A stretch of DNA of 64,000 nt, from contig JBMORL010000103.1 in assembly GCA_049322335.1 (NCBI GenBank), forward strand, positions 4,567 to 68,566, written 5' to 3'. The stretch comes from JBMORL01 sp049322335 (GTDB lineage Bacteria > Bacteroidota > Bacteroidia > Flavobacteriales_D > UBA2798). Under the pieces are notes generated by a model, which did no database searches, was not told the DNA's origin, and worked only from the letters and a program-made list of their open reading frames with translations. How positions within the stretch are numbered: the first letter of the stretch is position 1; every line of letters starts with the position of its first letter. A program made the position numbers and the translations under genes. Shown here in pieces: positions 1 through 8,100 of this stretch.

Positions 1-2894
1 CGAACCTTCCAAATGTAAACATCGATGGCAGCCTCTTTACCCATGTATGTTCCGTCCCAGCCCTTGTTTATATCAGTCGATTCAAAAATCAATTCTCCCC
101 AGCGGTTAAAAATCTGCATGCTGAATGTTGAAATACCCACGCCCTTACTCATGAATAGTTCATTTAAATCGCCACCGTTTGGTGTAAATGCGTTAGGACA
201 ATAGAAACTAAAGTCGGTGCCTATGTGCAAGTAATAAGTGATGGTTGAAGTACATCCCTGCGCATTGGTAACCGTTAAAGTAACTGTATAATCACCGGGC
301 GCGGCATAGGTATGTTCGGGATGTTGCTCGGTTGATGTGGTTCCATCGCCAAAATTCCATTCCCACAAAATTCCGCCTGACGAAATATCTGTAAACGATA
401 CAACAGGATTTGTCATATCCGGATTTAACGGTGAAAAAGAAAAACCGGCAACGGGTCCGGGAAAAACAGTAATCAGTGATGCTATAGTTGTGTCGTCTGT
501 ACAACCATCTGTAGTTGTAACCTGCAACGTTACGGTATAAGTTCCGGGATTATTGTAAGTGTAGCCTGGATGCAGGACAGACGAAATTCCGCCATCACCA
601 AAATCCCAGTTGTTTTGAGCAATAGAATTAACAGGTGTGACAGACTGATTGGTAAAAAGCACTGTAAGTGGTGCGCATCCCTGTTGCGGAACAGCGGTAA
701 AAGATGCGAATGGATCATAAAAAATTACTGAAATGCTATCGGTATCTGTACACATTCCATTGGTAACAGTAACCCAATAATTACCGGTTTGCGCTACTGT
801 AATAGTTTGTGTTGCCGAACCAGTATTCCAGGAAAACACCGATCCTGAATTTTGTGCATTAAGTGTTGCCGAACTTCCGGTACAAGCGGTTATGTTTGCA
901 CCGAGATTTACATCAACATTGTTAATTGTAATATCAATAGAATCTGTTGTGCTGCATCCGCTATTGTTTACCGTTACCCAATAACTTCCGCTGGCAGTTA
1001 CATTATAAAACTGGTTGTTACTTCCGTCTTGCCAGATAAAATTTGCTCCCGGGTTTTGGGCATCGAGTAAAAAACCGGGCGCACATAAAGTAGTATCCAT
1101 TCCCAGGTTAACAACGGGTGGAGATACAACTACAATTATTGCCGAAGAAGTATCGGTATCGCCTAACGAATCGGTTACAATTACAGTATACGTAGTTGTT
1201 ACTGCGGGACAAACATTGATGGGGCCTGCCGTGGTAGAAGTAATTCCATTATTCCAGGTATATTGGTAAGGTGGTGATCCTCCTGCTGTAGCGGCCATTA
1301 AATTTATACAATCGCCAACGCAAATTGTGTCGGGTTGAATGCTTACCGTTACGCCACAATTTACATTTATACTTTGTGTAATGGTATCGGCATCCCATGT
1401 GCAGTTTTGTACTATGAGTGTTACATTGTATGCTCCTGATGAAGTGTAGGTATGCACCGGGTGCTGAAGTGAAGAAGAATTTCCGTCACCAAAATCCCAT
1501 ACCCATGATTTAATATTATTACAGCCTGTTACACTCATGTCTGTAAATTCAACCGTGAGGCATGAATCAGTAAACTGAAAACCTGCTACCACCGTATCGG
1601 GATGATATAACCATAACACATCTGAGGTTCCCATTCCATCACGCAACCAAAATCCCGATTGATTTTGCCACCAGGCTTGTCCTTCTGTTATGGCAGGATG
1701 ATTTAGTGTCGAAGGAGTTCCTTGAGTGCCGTATACGGCTGCTCCGGTATATTGCGCAATTAACGCGAATGCATTGGTGCCGGGATTATATCTCCAAAAT
1801 TCACCACCAAAAGAAGCGTTTCCATCCAATCTCCACATATTGTTGCAATCATCAACCCATACAGCTCTTTTTTCACTGTCCATGCCGGGAGAATTATTTG
1901 GGTCTTCGCTGCAGAGTGTAGTAAACTGCATTCCAACAGGACTAATAATTTTCATACAGGCCCACTGTTCAAGTGTAACATCAAATTTCCATACTTCGGT
2001 TTGAAAAGGGCCGAACATGATGATGCAATTTCGCAGCATCCAAAAATCTCCGTTGCTATCCTGCCAGGTACACCAGGTAGAATTATTACTTGAACCGGCA
2101 CCAGGTGTATTTGCCGGTGCGGGTACACCTAATGTTCCAACTACAGGAGGCCCCATGGGTGTTCCTTTTTTCCATATCCACTGGCTGATAGAAACATCAA
2201 ACATCCACATTACGCCATCCATCCAGTTAAAAAACCAAATGTTGTTGTTAGCATCTACCCACGGGTCTGTATTTTCTTCGATAAAACCACCGGGTGTATT
2301 AAGTGGTGAAGCAACATTTATTGTTCCATAGGTTGGAGCAGTAACTGTTCCTCCGCTTCCATGCATCCAGGTCCATTGCCCTGTTCCAATATTATATTTC
2401 CAAAGGTCATTTGCCCAGCCGCTTTCGGTTCCGTAGACCCAAAGATTATTGTTTTGGTCAATCCATCCCGGTGATCCATGTAGTTTTCCTCCCGGCCATG
2501 TAGTTGCAGAGGCTACACCCATGGTTCCGAACACGCCTGGTGGAGCTGATATACCATTTCCACCATACCATGTCCATTCATTGGTTGCCGGGTTATAAGT
2601 CCACAAATCGTTTCGCATTGTTCCCGCAGGAAGATTTTCTCCACCCCAGTACCAGAACATTCCGTTTTGATCTACCCACGGAGTACTGCAATAACGGTCG
2701 CCTCCCGGTGTGTTTGCTGCATTAGGCACACCCATCGTTCCAAATACCGGTGCCGATCCGGCTGCCGATCCATGCACCCATTCCCACTGGCCCTGTGAAA
2801 ACACCTGAGAAAAGGAAAAAATAAAAAGCAGGCATAAAAAACCCAACGACCGAAACTTGACAGTAAAAAGCAAAAGTTGGCAACAGGTTTTCAT
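1..2894 (-). CDS. Secreted kelch/PKD protein with T9SS type B (gliding-motility-associated) C-terminal domain, 3' end cut by window
   Basis: An open frame runs from an ATG at 2894 off the left edge (964 codons visible). Residues 1-35 look like a signal peptide ending FSQVFSQ. Residues 35-420 hold about six kelch-like units with the rhythm W.W..G, FGTMGV, NTPG, WVDQNGMFWYWGG. Several PKD domains follow (WDFGDG then HPVHTY, HPGYTY, HPEHTY), alternating with Ig-like 'LDAQNPGANFIWQDGS' modules. The last visible part has CPNAFTPNG and MQIFNRWGELIFES, the hallmark of the CHU_C/TIGR04131 type B sorting domain. By family knowledge it is exported by the type IX system and held on the surface, often with a PorP/SprF partner. 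Its role could be adhesion or glycan binding; neither is shown. About 10-20 residues should be missing from the end. Confidence 0.9.
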   Translation of the reverse strand, partial: MKTCCQLLLFTVKFRSLGFLCLLFIFSFSQVFSQGQWEWVHGSAAGSAPVFGTMGVPNAANTPGGDRYCSTPWVDQNGMFWYWGGENLPAGTMRNDLWTYNPATNEWTWYGGNGISAPPGVFGTMGVASATTWPGGKLHGSPGWIDQNNNLWVYGTESGWANDLWKYNIGTGQWTWMHGSGGTVTAPTYGTINVASPLNTPGGFIEENTDPWVDANNNIWFFNWMDGVMWMFDVSISQWIWKKGTPMGPPVVGTLGVPAPANTPGAGSSNNSTWCTWQDSNGDFWMLRNCIIMFGPFQTEVWKFDVTLEQWACMKIISPVGMQFTTLCSEDPNNSPGMDSEKRAVWVDDCNNMWRLDGNASFGGEFWRYNPGTNAFALIAQYTGAAVYGTQGTPSTLNHPAITEGQAWWQNQSGFWLRDGMGTSDVLWLYHPDTVVAGFQFTDSCLTVEFTDMSVTGCNNIKSWVWDFGDGNSSSLQHPVHTYTSSGAYNVTLIVQNCTWDADTITQSINVNCGVTVSIQPDTICVGDCINLMAATAGGSPPYQYTWNNGITSTTAGPINVCPAVTTTYTVIVTDSLGDTDTSSAIIVVVSPPVVNLGMDTTLCAPGFLLDAQNPGANFIWQDGSNNQFYNVTASGSYWVTVNNSGCSTTDSIDITINNVDVNLGANITACTGSSATLNAQNSGSVFSWNTGSATQTITVAQTGNYWVTVTNGMCTDTDSISVIFYDPFASFTAVPQQGCAPLTVLFTNQSVTPVNSIAQNNWDFGDGGISSVLHPGYTYNNPGTYTVTLQVTTTDGCTDDTTIASLITVFPGPVAGFSFSPLNPDMTNPVVSFTDISSGGILWEWNFGDGTTSTEQHPEHTYAAPGDYTVTLTVTNAQGCTSTITYYLHIGTDFSFYCPNAFTPNGGDLNELFMSKGVGISTFSMQIFNRWGELIFESTDINKGWDGTYMGKEAAIDVYIWKV

Positions 2895-2957
2895 CAAGCG
2901 TTTATTATGTCCCAAATTTCCTCACGCGGGCGCGTATTACCAAAATAAAGGCTATAA

Positions 2958-2965
2958 CAAACCTA
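2958..2965 (-). promoter_or_regulatory. Candidate -7 box (TAGGTTTG) for the kelch/PKD gene
   Basis: On the minus strand TAGGTTTG matches the Bacteroidota -7 consensus TAnnTTTG, about 64 nt upstream of the ATG at 2894. I see no convincing -33 TTTG at the right spacing, so this is a moderate call. Confidence 0.4.
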
Positions 2966-3008
2966 TTACATGTTAATAGTTGGATAAAAACTATAATTTT
3001 GAAAACCA

Positions 3009-3028
3009 ATTACTTAACTATAAGTAAT
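3009..3028 (-). terminator. Perfect 8-bp hairpin downstream of the TPR-HTH gene
   Basis: ATTACTTA and TAAGTAAT pair perfectly around a 4-nt loop (ACTA), 20 nt after the stop of the minus-strand TPR-HTH gene. The stretch that follows on that strand (TGGTTTTC) is only modestly T-rich. A terminator is the likeliest role, though the stem is AT-rich and weak. Confidence 0.45.
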
Positions 3029-3048
3029 GAAAAAAATATCTATTATTT

Positions 3049-4833
3049 TTAGAAAGAGGATATAAATCTTGGGAGATTGTCTTCATGGTTTAGTTCAAGT
3101 TTCTTTTTAAGCCTTACTCTTGATATTTGTACACTACCGGGCACTATGTTCATTAGCCGGGCAATTTCCTTGGTTGATAAGTTCATTTTGATGTAAGCGC
3201 AGTGTTTGAGATCGTGCATGGTTAATTGCGGATACTGTTTTTCGAGTTTGGTAAAAAAGTGCGGATGGACCTGTTCAAAATGGTATTTGAATTGCTGCCA
3301 GTCTTTCTCCAGGCTCATATTTTCGGCAATGGTCTTTTTTAGTTCATTTAGTTGAAGGATGATCTTTGCATCGGTACTTGAAATATTTTCAATTTTTTCA
3401 TTTAATGTATTCAATATTTCGTTTTTGGTATAAATACTTACCGTTACAGTAGACAACTCACGGTTTTTAAGTTCAACCTCATCTTTCAGATGCATATTTT
3501 CAAGTTGTTGATTGCGAATGGTTAGTTCCTGCATCCGGACATGGTTTTCGTGTGCGAGTTTATTTTGTATAATGGTTTTTGATTTCAGGCGGATGGCTAT
3601 AAACAGCATAATAAGAATAATTCCCGATGAAAATAACAGTAACCATAAAAACCGGTTGCGGTTTTTAATAAGAAGTGTATCCTGTTCAAGCACTTTAACT
3701 TTTGCATTGGCAAGTTGTATGTCGCGGTCTTTTTTATCTACTTCATACAGAATACGCAGTTTTTCAATTCGCTCATCGCTTTCTGTATTAAAAATACTGT
3801 CTTTCACATTTATATATAAATGCGTGTAGTCGAATGCTTTTTTAAAATTATTTCCCGCATAATAAATTTGCGAAAGTTGTAATAATGCCTCGGATTTATG
3901 CAACATGCTTTGACCGGCTATAGCATTTTCAAGCGAAACCAATGCATATTTTTCAGCTTCAGTTAATTTTCCGGTACGGAAATACAAGTCGGCAATGTTG
4001 CGTTGTGTTATAGCAATACTTTTTTTACTGCCGGAGGCCAGTTTAATTTCCAGCGCCTGTGTAAAGTAATCAAGTGCTTTATCGTATTCTTTCATTTCAA
4101 GGTAAACGGCACCAATATTGTTTAGTGAACTGGCCAGGTTGTTTTTTCCCTCCAGTGTTTTTTTTATTTCCAGCCCGCGTAAATGATAAGAAAGTGAATT
4201 GCTGAAATCGCGTTTATCAAAATACACCATTCCCATATTGTTATACAGGTATGCAATACGTTTTTTATCTTCCAGTTTCTGGTAAACGCTCAATGCTGCT
4301 GTAAAATTTTCGATAGCTTCTTCGTATTTTCGGCTGTAATAGAATACCAGCCCTATTGAATTTTTTACGTTGGCCTGTCCTTCGATATTTTTTGTTTGTT
4401 CATATATTTCCAGGGATCCCAAAAGATATTTCATGGCCCGGGGATATTCACCCATGTCGGAATATATTCTTCCCAGGTTAAACATTTCTTTGGCTACCCC
4501 TGTATCCACCTGGTATTTTTTATAAATATCTAAGGCATGATTGCTGTTTTCAATTGATTCGGCAAATTTCCCAAGAGTATAATATTCTTCACTCAAAACC
4601 GAAAGAAGCCGGGCGCGTTGTAGCGGAAAATGGGCTGAGTTTGCCAGTTGTAACAGGCTGTCGGTTGCAAGATTTTGTGCAGATGCCGCTGATGGTGTTA
4701 AAATAAACCAGGTTAAAACCAGCTTCAGCAATGTTTGGCACACATACCTTAAAAGCGGGTGAAACCGGCCAGTCGCAGCCCGTTCGAATGGTTTGGGATA
4801 TTGGCGGACAAACGATAAGCAAAATTCATTCAT
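3049..4833 (-). CDS. Membrane-anchored TPR protein with C-terminal LuxR-like HTH (transcriptional regulator)
   Basis: The protein has 594 residues. A signal or anchor sequence ends near ASAQ (residue about 53). Residues 80-335 are a run of TPRs (for example LGRIYSDMGEYPRAMKYLLGSLEIYEQ). One transmembrane helix lies near 392-412, followed by a coiled coil to about 505. The C-terminus (about 535-590) reads LTMHDLKHCAYIKMNLSTKEIARLMN, a LuxR/GerE-like helix-turn-helix. This is a common Bacteroidota design: a periplasmic TPR sensor joined through one helix to a cytoplasmic DNA-binding domain. The target and signal are unknown. The ATG lies in an ATGAATGAATGA run; the copy at 4837 meets a stop in frame, so 4833 is the usable start. 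Confidence 0.85.
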   Translation of the reverse strand: MNEFCLSFVRQYPKPFERAATGRFHPLLRYVCQTLLKLVLTWFILTPSAASAQNLATDSLLQLANSAHFPLQRARLLSVLSEEYYTLGKFAESIENSNHALDIYKKYQVDTGVAKEMFNLGRIYSDMGEYPRAMKYLLGSLEIYEQTKNIEGQANVKNSIGLVFYYSRKYEEAIENFTAALSVYQKLEDKKRIAYLYNNMGMVYFDKRDFSNSLSYHLRGLEIKKTLEGKNNLASSLNNIGAVYLEMKEYDKALDYFTQALEIKLASGSKKSIAITQRNIADLYFRTGKLTEAEKYALVSLENAIAGQSMLHKSEALLQLSQIYYAGNNFKKAFDYTHLYINVKDSIFNTESDERIEKLRILYEVDKKDRDIQLANAKVKVLEQDTLLIKNRNRFLWLLLFSSGIILIMLFIAIRLKSKTIIQNKLAHENHVRMQELTIRNQQLENMHLKDEVELKNRELSTVTVSIYTKNEILNTLNEKIENISSTDAKIILQLNELKKTIAENMSLEKDWQQFKYHFEQVHPHFFTKLEKQYPQLTMHDLKHCAYIKMNLSTKEIARLMNIVPGSVQISRVRLKKKLELNHEDNLPRFISSF

Positions 4834-4850
4834 TCATTCAGATGGATAAA

Positions 4851-4858
4851 CAAATATA
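4851..4858 (-). promoter_or_regulatory. Candidate -7 box (TATATTTG) for the TPR-HTH gene
   Basis: TATATTTG on the minus strand matches TAnnTTTG exactly and lies 18 nt upstream of the ATG at 4833. A -33 TTTG is not evident. Confidence 0.5.
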
Positions 4859-4983
4859 ATTTTTTTAGCTGAACTCCGGTTCTGTAATCGTTCCGGGAAA
4901 ATATTTTGAGCTGCCCTGAATTCGTTTTAGGGGGATAATTTTTTTCCGGATTATGAAATAAACATTCCTCTTACGAATACCCC

Positions 4984-5002
4984 GTCACGCACTTCGCGTG
5001 AC
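4984..5002. repeat. GC-rich hairpin in the 4834-5164 intergenic region
   Basis: GTCACGC-ACTTC-GCGTGAC forms a perfect 7-bp stem, flanked by CCC and a near-matching GGGG that extend the pairing. It lies between two minus-strand genes, in a 331-bp stretch otherwise without a coding signal. It resembles the REP-like palindromes elsewhere in the window and could also end transcription from the large repeat gene at 5165. Confidence 0.5.
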
Positions 5003-5164
5003 TGTGGGGACATTTATTTTGCTGTATCTTTTTTTGATTATGCCGGCAGGGAGAATAAAACAACATTATTCAGGTTGTTTTTCAATTACATTCTGTTAAA
5101 CGTGATAGTTTTTATTCTGAAATATTTAGCATATGCGGCTGTAAAGAAAAAATATAAAAAACTT

Positions 5165-8100
5165 TTACCCTTTCGGCACCGAAGTTTCTACACTGAATTG
5201 TGTTTCGGAAATGGGTTTTCCGTTTTTAAAGTAAGTGTTTCCGCCTTTGTTGATGATCATCAGGTATTCGTAAACGGTGTTCCCTTTTTTCACCATGCGC
5301 TGGATAGTAATTTCGGTGGGCTTGCCGTTTACATCGGTTTTCTGGAATTGCTTTTCGCTCATCAAAACTCCTTTTTCATCGCTGCCCGGGTTGTTGTCCT
5401 GGTACTTGAGGTTTTCCATTTTATCCAGGTTATCGCGGGTTTTTGCGTGGTTGTTGTCGGCAATATCTTTTTGCGAATTGTTACGGGCTTCTTCTTCGGC
5501 TTTTAGTTTTTCGTAATTCTTGTTTCCGTTTTGCGAAAGTTCTCCCTGTTTTGTTGCGATCTCATTTTCAAGGTCGGTAAATTTATCGTTGGTGCTGTTG
5601 ATCTTATTGGTTTGCGAATTGGCGGCATTGCTTTCAAACGAATTTTTATTTTCCGCAATGGTTTTATATTCTTCTACATTTTCCTGGCGTATTTTATCCT
5701 GTCCCGCCAGTTGATCGGTTAACTGAAACTGGTTAGCGTGAAGTTCTTCTGATTTAGCGTACAGTTTCTGGTCTATGCCTGAACTTAGTTCTCCTTCGGC
5801 TACATAACGCGCTTCTTTATAGGCGAGCAGGTCGTTGGTTTTTTCCTGGCGGGTAATGTCTTGTCCGGATAACTGATCCTGAAGTTTGAAATTCTGTAAT
5901 ACGAGTTCATCGCGTTTATCCAAAATTCTTCTGTCGGAAGTTCCGCTCAGTTCTCCTTCCAGTTCATAACGGGTTTCCTTATAGGCGAGGAGGTCGTTGG
6001 TTTTTTCCTGACGGGTGATATCCTGTCCGGCTAACTGATCGGTTAACTGGAAATTATCAGCACGCAATTCTTCCGATTTTTCAAAGAGACGTTTGTCTAC
6101 TCCGTCACTTAATGAATTTTCATGCTGGTATCTTTCTTCTTTCAGGTTGGCTGTTTGTTCCACTTTTTCCTGGCGCGTTGCATCTTGTCCGGCCAACTGG
6201 TCGGTTAACTGGAACTGGTCGGCATGGAGTTGCTCTGACTTGTTCCAGAGTTTGTTATTAATGTCTCCGCTCAATTCTCCTTCGGCAATGTATCTTTCTT
6301 CTTTTAATGTTTTCAGTTCCTGTACATTTTCCTGCCGCGTGCGGTCTTGTCCGGCTAACGAATACTCCAGTTCAATTTTTTGTTGTGTAAAGTTATTATG
6401 GGTTTCCATAATTCTTTTGTTGTAATCGTTACTTAGTTCGCTTTCGGCTACGTAACGTTCTTCCTTAAAATTGCTGAACTCGGTTACATTATCAACGCGA
6501 ATGGCTTCACCGTTAGTTCCGATAATGGAAAGATTTTCTTTGGTTTCAATAAAGGTGGTGTGATTTTCAAAACGTTTGGTGTCCTGGTTCAATGCATTGT
6601 TCATCTGGCTCAGTTCCTTGTTGAGTTTCACCTGGTCAACAGCTTCGGTATTGGCCTGGCTGTCGTCAAGGTTTTTCTCCACCATCATGCGTTGGGCTTC
6701 TTCAATGGAAATATTTACCGGTTTACCGTAATAATCTTCTTTTACGATAGGATTATTCAGCGCCATTTCCTGTTTTTTCTTCAGCTCGGCCGCAATGCGT
6801 GCATCTTCCAGTTCTTTCATCAGCCGGTCAATTTCCTCAATGCGTTTGCGTGGAAATTCCTGTTCGGGTTTAAGGTCTGAGGCTTTTACATAATACTCAC
6901 GTGCTTTTTTATAATTTTCTGTATTGAAATTATTGTTGGCTTGTGTGATCAGTGAGTTGTATGAGTTGGCTTCAATAGTCCCTTTATTTTCTTCCAGCAG
7001 CATTTTGTCAATGAGTGCAATCTGGTCTTTGGGATAGATTTCTTCTTTTTTAAATTTTAATGCACGTGTATAAAGATCACGGGCGTCTTTTAATTTTTTA
7101 TCGTTAAAGTTTCCATCTGCTGCTTTGATGATGAGTGCATATTGTTCGTCAATGAAGGCAATAGCAGCTTCTTTTTCTTTTTTCGCCTTGGCCAGCATTT
7201 TTTCTGCTTCAGCATCTCCGGGTTTGGCATTCAAAGCACCTTCAAAATTGGTGATGGCATCATCCCATTGTGTGGCGTTGTAATTGGTCATTCCCTTATT
7301 CATGAATTCAAGATAAAGTGCTTCGGCTCCCTTGTTTTTCTCGTATTCTTCTTTTCTTCTTTTAGCTTCTGCAATTTTTTCGTCAGGTAATGTCTCGGTG
7401 GGTAATACTATTTTTGCCGCTTCGAAAGTGGAAATGGATTTATCGAACTCGTTTGCGTTTAATTCCTTGTCACCTTTTTTCATCAGTTCGGCATACTGTT
7501 GTTTTTTGGCAGCAAGGTCGGCAAGGTCTTTTAATTTTTCTTCTATCTCTATCAGCCTGTTTTTCGGATAGGGATCGTTGGGTTTTAATTGTTTGGCTCT
7601 TTCGTATAATGTTTTGGCTTCGGCATAATTGGCTTCATCAAAGTATTTGTTGGCTACATTGATGATGTCGTTATACATTTTTTCTTTTTCCTCGTTGGTT
7701 TTCGCCTGTAATTTTTCATTGGCAAGATTGATCTGATCCTGCGGATATTTTTCGGTGGGTTTTACTTTCAGTGCTTCTTTATAAATTTCTTTCGAGGCTT
7801 CGTATTCACCGGCATTGAATTGGGCATCAGCACGGCCGATGATCTCGTTGTATTTTGCGTCTAACTCTTTGTTTTTAGCCTGGGCATCTTTCAATGCTTT
7901 TGCTTTTACAATCTGTTCGGCAGGATATTTTTCGTTTTTCTTCAGGCCCAGCGCAGATTCGTAATTGGAAATTGCATTATCGTAATCAGCATTCGAAAAA
8001 GCGGTATTGGCATCGTCAATAAATTTTTTATAATTGGCGTCTTCATCCATTTTCAGTTTTGCCTTTTCTATCTGGTCTTTGGGATATTTTTCATCGAGAA

